In this document: positions 30,322 through 39,528 of the stretch, one piece after another
Numbering within the stretch: position 1 is the stretch's first letter
Layout: each line of letters starts with the position of its first letter
Source: Caulobacter sp. UNC358MFTsu5.1
GTDB taxonomy: Bacteria; Pseudomonadota; Alphaproteobacteria; Caulobacterales; Caulobacteraceae
Length of the DNA: 64,000 nucleotides
Assembly (NCBI RefSeq): GCF_000712075.1
Contig: NZ_JONW01000005.1
Coordinates: 687,001 to 751,000, forward strand
Reading direction: 5' to 3'
Notes under the pieces: model-generated
The model's input: the letters and a program-made list of their open reading frames with translations, nothing else
The model's database searches: none
What the model was told of the DNA's origin: nothing
Made by a program: the position numbers and the translations under genes

Positions 30322-31887
30322 CTACAGCCCGTCGTCGAGCGCGCCGGCCAGGACGCGATTGTGGTTCACGTCACGATAGGCGCCGCCCGACAGGGTGGTG
30401 ACGGACGTCCCGTTGATGATGATCGGCGTCGCGACCGTGCCGGGATTGATGTTGTAGTCGCCGATCGTGTTGTAGGTCGAAGAGCCGTCCAGCCGGATGC
30501 CGCAGGCGATCCCGCCGGGACCGTCCAGGATGCCGTTGTTGATCTTCACGCGGCTGGCCCCGTTCGTCAGGGAGACGCCCGTGGTCATCGGCTGGTCGGC
30601 ATGTGGTTCGCACGACACCGAGACGATCCCCAGCGAGGACGCATCGACGGCGATCCCGGTCTTGGCGCCGGTGATGTTGCATTCGACGATGAAGCGCGCC
30701 GAGCCGCCTTCGACCGACACCGCCGTATGGTCGGCGTAGTTGGCGCCGCCCTTGGCCTCGAACGATCGGCCGATCGTCACCCCCGAGGAGGCGATGATCT
30801 GCACGCTGGGACCGAGCGCCGGATCGGCCAGGCCGGGGGCCGAATAGCCGTCCACCACGGCCAGCTTGGAACCCGCCGGCAGGTTGATGATCCGCAAGCC
30901 GGTCTTCTTCCAGCCGTCCAGCACGCAGAACGCGACGTGGATGTCGAAGGCCTGGACGCCCGTGGCGACCGGGGCGGCGATGTCGAAGGCGTGGGACCCG
31001 CCCGCGGTCTCGACGCTTTGCCAGAAGCCGTCACGCAGGTCGGCGCCGTAGACGTAGACGCCCCAGGCCTCGCCCTGATAGCCGCCGTTGACCACGTCCA
31101 CGACCCGCTTGTAGCTGGACCCGTTGGCCGAGGCGTTGGCGAAGCCGGCGATCGTGCAGTCCGACACCACGCCGAACCGGCGGTTCGCGGCGCCCGTCTG
31201 GGCGCTGCGCGTGGTCAGGATGTCGACCCGCGCGCCGGAGGTCTGGGCTTCGTAGTAGTCGATGGGATTGTCGGCGAACTCGCCTTGGATCAAGGCGTTC
31301 GTGGCGAAGCGATGGACGAAGCCCCGGCCGCCGGTCGGAATGGGATCGACGAAGGTCGCGGTGCTTACCGCGTCGCGAAGGACGCCGATGCCCACGTGCT
31401 GGCATTCGTCGATCGGAGACGAGGTGGAGGCGTTGAAGCCCGGCTGCAGCGTGCCGTCGATCCCCGTGACATCCCCCGTCGGCGACGCCGTCACGAACAC
31501 CGTGCCGAAGCGGCTTTCACCGACGAACCGGATGTAGCTGCGGTTGATCGGGACGTAGTCCGACACCAGGAACGCGCCGGCGGGGAAGCGGACGGTCCCG
31601 CGCAGGGTGATGCTTTCGCGGGCCGCGCGACGAGCCGCGTCGTTGACGGCGGCCGAGGCGTCGGCGCCGAAGCCCCACCATTCGGGACGCACGGCCTCGA
31701 CGGCGCCGTCGGCGAAGATCACCTTCCCGGCGCCGGTGAAGACCCGCTCGCGCGGCGCATCGAACGGACCGGTGAAGGTCAGGGTCGCGCCCGAGGCGAT
31801 GTCGAAGACCGCGCCGGGCAGCAACTGGATCGCTCCGTGTACGGTCGTGTCGGCGGCGATCGGATGGGATGAAGTCATGATGGTCAT
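30322..31887 (-). CDS. Right-handed parallel beta-helix protein (tail-spike/pectate-lyase-like), SOS box upstream
   Basis: A 521-residue protein. After an N-terminal cap it has the VRPEWWGFGADASAAVNDAA motif that starts many phage tail-spike and pectate-lyase-superfamily beta-helices, then repetitive short strands with Asn/Gly turns (VKINNGILDGPGGIACGI, STYNTIGDYNINPG). It has no signal peptide. The ATG at 31887 has GGAAA ~8 nt upstream; the frame is open to 31974. An exact LexA box lies 60 bp upstream. No other phage genes are near. It could be a polysaccharide-binding or -cleaving protein released on damage, or a phage relic; catalytic residues are not evident. Composition is slightly AT-richer. 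Confidence 0.78.
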   Translation of the reverse strand: MTIMTSSHPIAADTTVHGAIQLLPGAVFDIASGATLTFTGPFDAPRERVFTGAGKVIFADGAVEAVRPEWWGFGADASAAVNDAARRAARESITLRGTVRFPAGAFLVSDYVPINRSYIRFVGESRFGTVFVTASPTGDVTGIDGTLQPGFNASTSSPIDECQHVGIGVLRDAVSTATFVDPIPTGGRGFVHRFATNALIQGEFADNPIDYYEAQTSGARVDILTTRSAQTGAANRRFGVVSDCTIAGFANASANGSSYKRVVDVVNGGYQGEAWGVYVYGADLRDGFWQSVETAGGSHAFDIAAPVATGVQAFDIHVAFCVLDGWKKTGLRIINLPAGSKLAVVDGYSAPGLADPALGPSVQIIASSGVTIGRSFEAKGGANYADHTAVSVEGGSARFIVECNITGAKTGIAVDASSLGIVSVSCEPHADQPMTTGVSLTNGASRVKINNGILDGPGGIACGIRLDGSSTYNTIGDYNINPGTVATPIIINGTSVTTLSGGAYRDVNHNRVLAGALDDGL

Positions 31888-31946
31888 AATATGATTTCCA
31901 AAAATGGCTGGTGAGCCGACGCGGAGGTCCGCGCCGGCGTCAGAAT

Positions 31947-31961
31947 GTTCTTGTTTTGTTC
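31947..31961. promoter_or_regulatory. SOS box (LexA site) upstream of the beta-helix gene
   Basis: GTTC-TTGTTTT-GTTC is an exact match to GTTC-N7-GTTC. It lies within a larger inverted repeat, GTCAGAA...TTCTGAC (31939-31964 region), 60 bp upstream of the minus-strand ATG at 31887. The neighbouring epoxide-hydrolase gene ends nearby on the same strand, so the beta-helix gene is the only candidate target. Confidence 0.8.
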
Positions 31962-32053
31962 TGACAAGGGCCAAGGTGCGGCCTCCTTCCGACAGTTCGG
32001 GACGTACCCTCCCGTGACGCGTCAGGTTGAAGACCGGCTCCCTCGGCGCTCTC

Positions 32054-33346
32054 TCACGACGGCTTGGATCGGAACGCCGCGCGCAGGTCGCTGGTGAAGA
32101 ACTCGGGCTGTTCCCAGGCCGCGAAGTGGCCGCCCTTGGGATGGCGGTTGTAGAAGACCAGCTTGGGGAACGCTTTCTCGGCCCAGCTGCGCGGGGCCTG
32201 GTAGAGCTCGTCGGGGAAGGCGCTGACCGCGACCGGCACGGTCACCCCCTGGGGCGCGAAGAACGGCAGCTTGTTCTCCCAGTAGAGCCGGGCCGAGGAC
32301 ACCGCCGTGTTGGTCAGCCAGTACAGGCTGACGTTGTCGAGGATGTCGTCCCGCGTCAGGCCCTCGGGCACGCCGTCGAAGACCCGGGCGATCAGGGCGT
32401 AGCTGAGGGCGTCGTGATCGAGCATCCAGGCGGCCAGGCCGACCGGCGAGTCCGCCAGGGCGTAGAGCGTCTGCGGCCGGCCCGTCATCTCCTGGGCGTA
32501 GCCCAGCCCGTGCTTGAAGAAGAAGTCCAGCTGGTCCCAGGCCCGCTTCTCGTCGGCCGAAAGGCCGGCCGGCGGCGGCGCGCCGGAATTCAGCGCGGCG
32601 GCGATCTCGGGGGGCACGGCCGAGGGCATGTTCAGGTGGACGCCCAGCACCTTGGTCGGGGCCAGCACCGCCATCTGTTCGGTCACCGGATCGCCCCAGT
32701 CGCCGCCCGAGGCGTAGAACTTGTCGTAGCCCAGGCGGCCCATCAGCACGGTCCACGCCTTGGCGATGCGGACGGGGTCCCATCCGGTCGCCGTCGGCTT
32801 GGCCGAGAAGCCGTGGCCCGGCAGGGACGGGATCACCACGTGGAAGGCGTCGGACGGCTTGCCGCCGTGCGCCGTCGGGTCGGACAGCGGATCGATGATC
32901 TTCAGCTCCTCGATGATCGAGCCCGGCCAGCCATGGGTGAGGATCAGGGGCGCGGCGTCGGCGTGCCTGGAGCGGACGTGGATGAAGTGGATGTCCAGCC
33001 CGTCGATCTGCGTCACGAACATCGGCAGGCCGTTCAGCCGGGCCTCGACCTTCCGCCAATCGTAGTCGGCCGCCCAATAGCGGGCCAGCTTCTGCATGGT
33101 GGCCAGCTGCACGCCCTGGGTCGCGTCGCCGACCGTCTCGCGCTCGGGCCACCTGGTGGCGAGGATCCGGCGGCGCAGGTCGGACAGGGCGTCGTCCGGG
33201 GCGTGGAACTGGAACGGCCGCACGGCGGCGTCGGCCGCCGGGGCGGCGGCCAGGGTGGTGGTGGCGTTGGTCATGGCGATCGCGGCTCCTGCAAGCGTGG
33301 TGGCGATCAGGGCGCGACGATCCGGCCCGTCAGATTTCGCCGACAT
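32054..33346 (-). CDS. Epoxide hydrolase, alpha/beta-hydrolase fold, Tat-like signal
   Basis: A 430-residue enzyme like microsomal epoxide hydrolase. The N-terminus has a twin-arginine-like signal (DRRALIATTLAGAAIA), so export to the periplasm is likely. Residues about 45-150 form the EHN lid domain, followed by the hydrolase core: oxyanion HGWPGS, nucleophile Asp in GGDWGDPV, and catalytic His in KGGHFAAWEQP. The triad looks complete. The start at 33346 has AGGGGG ~6 nt upstream; the open frame runs to 33439. Expected reaction: epoxide to diol; the substrate is unknown. Confidence 0.92.
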   Translation of the reverse strand: MSAKSDGPDRRALIATTLAGAAIAMTNATTTLAAAPAADAAVRPFQFHAPDDALSDLRRRILATRWPERETVGDATQGVQLATMQKLARYWAADYDWRKVEARLNGLPMFVTQIDGLDIHFIHVRSRHADAAPLILTHGWPGSIIEELKIIDPLSDPTAHGGKPSDAFHVVIPSLPGHGFSAKPTATGWDPVRIAKAWTVLMGRLGYDKFYASGGDWGDPVTEQMAVLAPTKVLGVHLNMPSAVPPEIAAALNSGAPPPAGLSADEKRAWDQLDFFFKHGLGYAQEMTGRPQTLYALADSPVGLAAWMLDHDALSYALIARVFDGVPEGLTRDDILDNVSLYWLTNTAVSSARLYWENKLPFFAPQGVTVPVAVSAFPDELYQAPRSWAEKAFPKLVFYNRHPKGGHFAAWEQPEFFTSDLRAAFRSKPS

Positions 33347-33784
33347 GGATGCCCCCTGTCGAAATGGACGCCCGGCGTGGAAAGGCGTCGTCGAAGATGG
33401 CGGAAAGCCAGTCATCGACGCTTCGCGGAAAGTCCACACGAACGTTCAGATTGATTTTTATGCAATTGTAGTCATGCAGGCGATGTATCCGCGCGCCTAC
33501 GCCGCGTACTCGCTCAGAAACTCGGCGGAGAACTTGCGCCCAAACCTGCCGATGGCAAGATATATGCTTCACACGTTTTCGTGTTTACGGCGCCGCTTCG
33601 CGCCGACACGAGCCTGAAGCCTCAGCGCGCATCCTGGGCGAAACCGCAGGGCGAAGGGCTCCGGCGCCCTCGGCCGGGAACCATGCCCGGACAAGCAGGC
33701 CCCGCGCCTCAACCCCCATAGCGCAGGGCGGACTCTTTCCATCATAAAGGGAGAAGTCAGGAACTTGGCCGGGGGCGGACGGGA
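33347..33784. other. AT-richer intergenic region upstream of the KAP NTPase gene
   Basis: A 438-bp gap between divergent genes (epoxide hydrolase minus, KAP NTPase plus). The segment 33445-33590 is much richer in A/T than the window and contains the small hairpin ACACG-TTTT-CGTGT (33571-33584) and AT-rich stretches that could be promoters. Short frames cross it but none has a good start. No LexA, Fur or repeat element is recognised. Confidence 0.5.
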
Positions 33785-36205
33785 ATGGCGGACCAGACAT
33801 CACAGGCGCGAAGCGCCGGCGCCGACACCGGGAGCATCGCGGGCAACGCCGTGGGCGACCAGGCGACGGCGGACGATCGCCTGGGCTTCACGCCCTATGT
33901 GGAAGCGATAGCGCGTTTCCTGACCTCCAAGGCCACCAAGCCGCCGCTCACCATCTCCATCGAAGGCGAATGGGGCAGCGGCAAGTCCTCGTTCCTGCTG
34001 CAGCTGGAGCGCGCCATCGGCGGCGTGCGGATCCGGACGCCCCTGTCCCGGCGGCTGCCGAGATGGGCCGGCGGGCTGGGCTCCGCGGCGGTCACGCACA
34101 AGCACACCGCGCTGAGCGTGCGCTTCAACGCCTGGCGGCACGACAAGCAGGACGCGCTCTGGGCGGCCTTCGCCCTGGCCTTCGTCAAGTCGCTGCGCAC
34201 CGAGGTGGGCCTGATCCGGGCCTGGCGGGGCGATGTGCTGCTGTTCTTCAAGCGGTTGAACGGCTGGGCGTTCGCAGTCTTCCTGCTGTCGCTGCTGGCG
34301 ATGCTGCTCGGCGCCTTTGAAGCCTGGCATCTGGTGAAGACCCACCCAAACCAAGCGGGATTGCTCCTGGATTGGCTGGTGGCGGTCAAGCCGGACAAGT
34401 CGACAACGTCGACCGAGCAGGACTTCGCACCGGCGCTGCGCCAAGCCCTGTCCACCGGGGGCTTCGGCGCGATCGCGGCCATTGGCCTGGCCGGACTCTA
34501 CAAGTACCGGACGTTCCTCAAATCACCCCTCACCCTGCAGCTGGAGAAGTACATCTCCAAGCCCGACTACGAGGGTCACACCTCGTTCATCGAGGAGTTC
34601 CACCTGGACCTGAACCGGCTGGTCGAAGCCTATGCCGGCGACCGGCGGGTCTTCATCTTCATCGACGATCTGGACCGCTGCGACGTGCCGCGCGCCGCCG
34701 ACCTGATGCAGGCGATCAACCTGATGATCGGCGACACCCGGAACCTGGTCTTCATCATCGGCATGGACCGCGAGAAGGTCGCCGCCGGGATCGCCCAGAA
34801 ATACAAGGACATCCTGCCGTTCCTCCGCGACAGCGCCCACTGGAAGCCGAACGACGAGAAGGACAACTATACGCCGCTGTATTTCGGCTACGGCTATCTG
34901 GAGAAGTTCATCCAGATCAGCTTTTCACTGCCCATCGCGGCCGACGAGGCGGCGCTGGAAAGCTTCTTCAGGGACGACCCGCCCCCTCCGCCTGGTTGGG
35001 GCGCACGGCTCTGGGCCTATTGGAAGCCGAGGCTTCCCCGGCTTCCAGGATCCGCGCCGCCGGAGGCCGCGGAAGCGGCTGACCCGACGCCGCCATCCGG
35101 ATCGGCGCCGATATCGCCGGAGGCGGCGGCGGAAAGGGAATATATCCGGCTCGAAGTGGATCGGGACTCCGAACGGGTCCGCGACATCGTCAAGGCGGTC
35201 AGCGGCCTGTTCGAATACAATCCCAGGCGCATAAAGCAGTTCATCAACACCTTCCGCCTGGCGCTCTACATCGCCAGCGACCTGGGCCTGTTCGACAAGG
35301 AAGGCGCGCGCGGCCCCGACGCCACGCCCGAGCAGATCGGCAAGTTCGTCGCCCTGCTGCTGCGCTTTCCCGACCTTCGCTTCGTCCTGGACGAGGACCG
35401 GAGCCTGCTCCGCAAGCTCCAGGAAGCCGCGTTCACCTGGCCGGAGCAGCGGAACCTCGCCTATCATTGGCTGGACAAGCCGGGGGCCGTTCAACTGCTC
35501 AAGTTCGGATGCGAGCCGGGCCGGTCTTCCGACCAGTACTCGCTGGCCGCGTTCGACATCAATCGGCTGTTTTCCGTCCTGCCCCGCGTGGCGGGGCCGC
35601 TGGACGCCTCGAGCACCGAGCTCTCCATCTTCGATGAGTTGGCGCGCCGGTACGACGATATCCGCAGGTCCGAACCGAGCAGCAACGCGCGCACGGCGAA
35701 GATGACCAACGTCGCCGAAGAAGCGATCAGCCAGGCCGGTCGATTGTCGCCGTCATCGGCGACCGCGGTGCTGGCCCGCCTCGCGGTCGGCGCCCGGTCC
35801 GGCCGACGCCTGATGCGGATCCTGATCGCCTCGGCCCACCGGACGCCGGCCAATCTCCCCTGGCTTCTCGACTACAACGGAAACTTCGTGAGCCCGTTCG
35901 AGCACTTCTGGTGCATCCAGACGCTCATCCTCCACACGGACCTGATGAGCCAGGATCAGCGTGCTCGGGTCGCCGCCAGCCTCACGTCGCACTGGCTGGC
36001 GATCAGCGCCGATCCCGGCCGGATCCGCGCGGCGCAGGAGTTGCGCAGACTGGTGACGTCGCGCCCGCGCTCCGGATCAGCCTCGGGGCCGACCTCCGCG
36101 CCGGCTTCGTCGTCGGCGAAGACCGCGGCGCCGTCCGCGAAAAGGCCGGCGACGAAGCGGTCGGCCGCTTCGTCGGAGGCATCGACGAAACCCATGAAGA
36201 AGTGA
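33785..36205 (+). CDS. KAP-family P-loop NTPase, membrane-inserted
   Basis: An 806-residue STAND/AAA-like KAP NTPase. Walker A is GEWGSGKS at about 61-68 and Walker B is FIFIDDLDRC around 294. Between them are two predicted membrane helices (about 161-182 and 225-240), the typical KAP insertion that hangs the ATPase on the membrane. The region 375-425 is Pro-rich and probably disordered; residues 760-806 form a Ser/Ala/Pro/Lys basic tail. KAP proteins include phage-exclusion PifA, and many sit in defence islands. Here it stands alone, without an effector partner. Convergent with pseI (10 bp between stops). Confidence 0.88.
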   Translation: MADQTSQARSAGADTGSIAGNAVGDQATADDRLGFTPYVEAIARFLTSKATKPPLTISIEGEWGSGKSSFLLQLERAIGGVRIRTPLSRRLPRWAGGLGSAAVTHKHTALSVRFNAWRHDKQDALWAAFALAFVKSLRTEVGLIRAWRGDVLLFFKRLNGWAFAVFLLSLLAMLLGAFEAWHLVKTHPNQAGLLLDWLVAVKPDKSTTSTEQDFAPALRQALSTGGFGAIAAIGLAGLYKYRTFLKSPLTLQLEKYISKPDYEGHTSFIEEFHLDLNRLVEAYAGDRRVFIFIDDLDRCDVPRAADLMQAINLMIGDTRNLVFIIGMDREKVAAGIAQKYKDILPFLRDSAHWKPNDEKDNYTPLYFGYGYLEKFIQISFSLPIAADEAALESFFRDDPPPPPGWGARLWAYWKPRLPRLPGSAPPEAAEAADPTPPSGSAPISPEAAAEREYIRLEVDRDSERVRDIVKAVSGLFEYNPRRIKQFINTFRLALYIASDLGLFDKEGARGPDATPEQIGKFVALLLRFPDLRFVLDEDRSLLRKLQEAAFTWPEQRNLAYHWLDKPGAVQLLKFGCEPGRSSDQYSLAAFDINRLFSVLPRVAGPLDASSTELSIFDELARRYDDIRRSEPSSNARTAKMTNVAEEAISQAGRLSPSSATAVLARLAVGARSGRRLMRILIASAHRTPANLPWLLDYNGNFVSPFEHFWCIQTLILHTDLMSQDQRARVAASLTSHWLAISADPGRIRAAQELRRLVTSRPRSGSASGPTSAPASSSAKTAAPSAKRPATKRSAASSEASTKPMKK

Positions 36206-36215
36206 GCGGTCTTGC

Positions 36216-37268
36216 CTAGCCCACCATGTCCCAGGCCAGCGGTTCTCCCCGCTTCAGCGCGCGTGCGGCCGGGCGGCCCAGCACGGCTTCGTAGTCGGCG
36301 GGCGGCAGGCCGTTGCCGGGGCGGACCGAGCGGACATTGGCCTTGGTCAGGGCCTCGCCGGCGGCGACGTCGGCGGTGACGTAGAGCGAGCGGCGGAACT
36401 GGCGGTTGCCGCGCTCGCTGCCCAGCAGGTCGTAGTTGACGCCGCCCAGCGCCTTCCAGGCGTTGCGGGTGTCGTCGCACAGGGCGCGGAACTCGGCCGG
36501 TTCGAGGGAGAAGGCCGCGTCCGGGCCGCCGTCGCTGCGGGCCAGGGTGAAGTGCTTCTCGACCGCGCAGGCGCCCAGCGACACCGCCGCCACCGAGGCG
36601 GCCGTGCCGGGCGTGTGGTCCGACAGGCCGATCGGGCAGCCGAACCGCTGGGCCATGTCGACCACGGTGCGGACATTGGCGTCCTCGAAGCTGGCCGGAT
36701 AGCTGGAGACACAGTGCAGCAGCAGCACCCCGCCCGCCCCGGCCTGCAGGGCGGTGTCGAGGGCGGTCTGCATCTCGGCCAGGTTGGCCATGCCGGTCGA
36801 GATGATCAGCGGCTTGCCCTGGCGGGCGGCGTAGCGGATCAGCGGCAGATCGACGGCCTCGAACGAGGCGATCTTGTAGGCGGGGGCGTCGAGCCCGGCC
36901 AGGAGGTCGACGGCGGTCTCGTCGAAGGGGCTGGAGAAGATCGTCACGCCCCGCTTGGCGGCACGCTCGAAGATCGGCGCGTGCCATTCGTAGGGGGTCT
37001 GGGCCTCCTGGTAGAGCTCGTGCAGGCTGCGCCCGTCCCACAGGCCGCCGTGGATCTTGAACTCGGGGCGGTCGACGTCCAGCGTGATGGTGTCGGCGGT
37101 GTAGGTCTGCAGCTTGATGGCGTCGCAGCCGGTGTCGGCGGCGGCGTCGACCATTTCCAGCGCCCGCTCCAGGCTGCCGTTGTGGTTCCCCGACAGCTCG
37201 CAGATCACGTAGGGCGGATAGTCGGCGCCGATCCTGCGGCCGGCGATCTCGATGTAGGGGGCGGTCAT
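36216..37268 (-). CDS. pseI: Pseudaminic acid synthase (NeuB/PseI family)
   Basis: PseI condenses phosphoenolpyruvate with the 6-deoxy-hexose made by PseG to form pseudaminic acid. The 350-residue protein has the NeuB barrel (ELSGNHNGSLERALEMV, AIKLQTYTADT, the metal-binding HCVSSYPA and SDHTPG, then EKHFTLARSDGGPDAAFS) and the C-terminal antifreeze-like SAF domain (RSLYVTADVAAGEALT). NeuB for sialic acid is close in sequence, but the neighbouring PseG supports pseudaminic acid. The ATG at 37268 has only a weak ribosome site. PseB, PseC and PseH genes are not in the window. Confidence 0.9.
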   Translation of the reverse strand: MTAPYIEIAGRRIGADYPPYVICELSGNHNGSLERALEMVDAAADTGCDAIKLQTYTADTITLDVDRPEFKIHGGLWDGRSLHELYQEAQTPYEWHAPIFERAAKRGVTIFSSPFDETAVDLLAGLDAPAYKIASFEAVDLPLIRYAARQGKPLIISTGMANLAEMQTALDTALQAGAGGVLLLHCVSSYPASFEDANVRTVVDMAQRFGCPIGLSDHTPGTAASVAAVSLGACAVEKHFTLARSDGGPDAAFSLEPAEFRALCDDTRNAWKALGGVNYDLLGSERGNRQFRRSLYVTADVAAGEALTKANVRSVRPGNGLPPADYEAVLGRPAARALKRGEPLAWDMVG

Positions 37269-37330
37269 GGTGCGGACGTCTCACGCGGGACTTTCGCCCA
37301 TATTAACCCTGAAATCGTGGACGAGGCGTC

Positions 37331-37458
37331 AACTCCCGGGCCCTCCCCCTGTGGGGGAGGCGATCGCGCAGCGATCGGTGGGGGGAGTTATAGAGCGGTT
37401 GATACCGACCACTGCCCCCTCCGGCCCTTCGGGCCACCTCCTCCACAGGGGCAGGGAC
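37331..37458. repeat. Palindromic intergenic repeat, family F
   Basis: A cluster of hairpins in the gap between the divergent pseI and trxB genes: CCTCCCCC-TGT-GGGGGAGG, CGATCGC-GCA-GCGATCG and GGCCC-TTC-GGGCC, ending in CCTCCACAGGGGCAGGG, which resembles the first module inverted. Loop modules (GCGATCG) are shared in type with family A. Confidence 0.75.
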
Positions 37459-37511
37459 TTGGGCCTCGCCCGGAGTCGCGCCCAGCCGGAATCGGCCCTA
37501 TATCTGCGGCC

Positions 37512-38519
37512 ATGTCGACTCCCGAACCCCGCCACACCCGCTGCCTGATCATTGGATCGGGTCCCGCCGGCTACACCGCCGCCATCTACGCCGCCCGCGC
37601 GCTGCTCAAGCCCGTGCTGATCGCCGGCATCCAGCCGGGCGGCCAGCTGACGATCACGACCGACGTCGAGAACTATCCGGGCTTCGCCGACGTCATCCAG
37701 GGCCCCTGGCTGATGGACCAGATGAAGGCCCAGGCCGAGCACGTGGGCACCGAGTTCGTCAGCGACATCGTGCTGAGCGCCGACCTCTCCAAGCGTCCGT
37801 TCCACATCAAGACCGACAGCGGCCAGGAATGGTTCGCCGAGACCCTGATCATCGCCACCGGCGCCCAGGCCAAATGGCTGGGCCTGGAGAGCGAGAGCAA
37901 GTTCCAGGGCTTCGGCGTTTCGGCCTGCGCCACCTGCGACGGCTTCTTCTACCGCAACAAGGACGTGGTCGTGGTCGGCGGCGGCAACACGGCCGTCGAG
38001 GAAGCCCTGTTCCTGACCAGCTTCGCCAGCAAGGTGACGCTGGTGCACCGCAAGGACGAGCTGCGGGCCGAGATGATCCTGCAGGAGCGCCTGCTGGCCC
38101 ACCCCAAGATCGAGGTGATCTGGGACAGCGCCATCGACGAGGTCCTGGGCGACAGCGACCCGATGGGCGTCACCGGCGTGCGGCTGAAGAACGTCAAGAC
38201 CGGCGAGACGCAGGAGGTGAAGTGCGACGGCGTGTTCATCGCCATCGGCCACGCCCCGTCGTCGGAGCTGTTCAAGGGCCAGCTGGAAACCGGTCCGGGC
38301 GGCTATCTGAAGGTCAAGCCGGGCACCACCTCGACGGCCGTGCAGGGTGTCTACGCGGCCGGCGACGTCACCGACGACGTCTACCGCCAGGCGGTCACCG
38401 CCGCCGGCATGGGCTGCATGGCCGCCCTGGAAGCGGTGCGCTTCCTGGCCGAGGAAGACCACAAGAAGGCCCACCACCCGATCAGCCACCACGAGGCCGA
38501 GAAGATCGGCGTCTGGTGA
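37512..38519 (+). CDS. trxB: Thioredoxin-disulfide reductase
   Basis: TrxB reduces thioredoxin with NADPH via FAD and a redox disulphide. The 335-residue protein has the FAD loop IIGSGPAGYTAAIYAA, the active-site CATC at residues 139-142, the NADPH loop VVGGGNTAVEEALF and the C-terminal FAD contact YAAGDVTD. All are intact and length is normal. The ATG at 37512 is chosen by family. The stop overlaps the ATG of the GNAT gene (TGATG), which suggests translational coupling. A repeat fills much of the upstream gap. Confidence 0.97.
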   Translation: MSTPEPRHTRCLIIGSGPAGYTAAIYAARALLKPVLIAGIQPGGQLTITTDVENYPGFADVIQGPWLMDQMKAQAEHVGTEFVSDIVLSADLSKRPFHIKTDSGQEWFAETLIIATGAQAKWLGLESESKFQGFGVSACATCDGFFYRNKDVVVVGGGNTAVEEALFLTSFASKVTLVHRKDELRAEMILQERLLAHPKIEVIWDSAIDEVLGDSDPMGVTGVRLKNVKTGETQEVKCDGVFIAIGHAPSSELFKGQLETGPGGYLKVKPGTTSTAVQGVYAAGDVTDDVYRQAVTAAGMGCMAALEAVRFLAEEDHKKAHHPISHHEAEKIGVW

Positions 38520-39034
38520 TGCTGATCCGGGAGGCGGCTTCGGAGGACCACGCCGAGATCCACGCCGTGGTCGCCGCCGCCTTTGACCGGACCCCCGAAG
38601 GCCACCAGGGCGAGGCCGACCTGGTCGACGCCCTGCGCGCCGACGGCGACGCCCTGGTCGAGCTGGTGGCGGAGGAAGACGGCTTCATCGTCGGCCACCT
38701 GCTGTTCAGCCGCCTCGAGACGCGACAGGGGGCCACCGACACCGGCGCGCGCTTCGCCGCCCTGGCTCCGCTGTCGGTGCTGCCCGCGCGCCAGAGGGAC
38801 GGGATCGGCCTGGCCCTGATGCAGGTCGGTCACGAACTGTGCCGCAAGGCCGGGGTCGAGGCCGTGATCGTGCTGGGCCATCCCGACTACTATCCGCGCG
38901 CCGGCTATTCGGCGGCGGCGGCCACGACCGTGACCGCGCCGTTCTCGGGCCCGTCGTTCATGGCCCTGGCCCTGACGCCGGGCGCGCTGGACGCGCCGAC
39001 GACCATCGCCTACGCGCCGGCCTTCGGGCTCTAG
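38519..39034 (+). CDS. GNAT-family N-acetyltransferase (YhbS type)
   Basis: A 171-residue acetyltransferase. The acetyl-CoA region is around LAPLSVLPARQRDGIGLALM (residues ~82-101), followed by VIVLGHPDYYPRAGYSAA, characteristic of YhbS-like members. The start overlaps the trxB stop (TGATG). Its stop shares the tetranucleotide CTAG with the convergent MarR gene. The acceptor substrate is unknown; coupling to trxB is the only context clue. Confidence 0.9.
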   Translation: MLIREAASEDHAEIHAVVAAAFDRTPEGHQGEADLVDALRADGDALVELVAEEDGFIVGHLLFSRLETRQGATDTGARFAALAPLSVLPARQRDGIGLALMQVGHELCRKAGVEAVIVLGHPDYYPRAGYSAAAATTVTAPFSGPSFMALALTPGALDAPTTIAYAPAFGL

Positions 39035-39513
39035 AGCCCGGTCAACAGTTTCTTGAGCAGCGCGTTCAGCTGCTGCTGCTCGGCCTCGGTGAGCACCGAG
39101 ATCATCTGAGTCTCCATCGCCACCATGCGGCCGATCATCTCGTCGATCACCCGCTTGCCCTCCGCCGTCAGTGCGATCTGGCGGCCGCGGCGGTCCTTGG
39201 GATCGGGCCGGCGCTCCACCAGGCCGGCGCGCTCCAGCCGGTCCAGCCGGTTGGTCATGCCGCCGGACGAGATCAGGGCCGCCTCATAGAGCTGGGTGGG
39301 CGAGAGCATGTAGGGCTCGCCCGAGCGTCGCAGCGGGGTGAGCACGTCGAACTCGCCCACGTTCAGGTCGGCCTGCGCCAGCAGCGGGTTCATGTGGTCG
39401 CGGGTCACGCGCGCGGCCGCGTCCAGCAGCCGCCCGATGGTCTCCACCGGCAGCATGGGCAGGTCGGGGCGCTCGCGGGCCCACTGGTTGGCGGCGGTTT
39501 CGGCTCGGTCCAA
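39031..39513 (-). CDS. MarR-family transcriptional regulator
   Basis: A 160-residue winged-helix dimer. The DNA-binding part is YMLSPTQLYEAALISSGG, then NRLDRLERAGLVERRPDPKD and DRRGRQIALTAEG forming the wing, flanked by dimerisation helices. The TTG at 39513 is chosen because AAGGGA lies ~9 nt upstream; the nearby ATG at 39520 is out of frame. A 36-bp perfect palindrome immediately upstream is its probable operator, shared with the divergent VOC gene, implying autoregulation. The ligand is unknown. Confidence 0.93.
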   Translation of the reverse strand: MDRAETAANQWARERPDLPMLPVETIGRLLDAAARVTRDHMNPLLAQADLNVGEFDVLTPLRRSGEPYMLSPTQLYEAALISSGGMTNRLDRLERAGLVERRPDPKDRRGRQIALTAEGKRVIDEMIGRMVAMETQMISVLTEAEQQQLNALLKKLLTGL

Positions 39514-39528
39514 GGCGCATGATCCCTT

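Noticed and set aside
30322..31887. Remnant prophage around the beta-helix gene
   Set aside because: No other phage gene, integrase or attachment site is visible; only the one protein suggests it, so it is reported as a finding and not as a prophage.
33330..33617. Short frames on both strands in the gap before the KAP gene
   Set aside because: No start with a ribosome site and no recognisable protein; the region is AT-rich and likely regulatory.
33785..37268. KAP NTPase and pseI as a two-gene defence system
   Set aside because: The genes are convergent, and pseI has a clear place in sugar synthesis.
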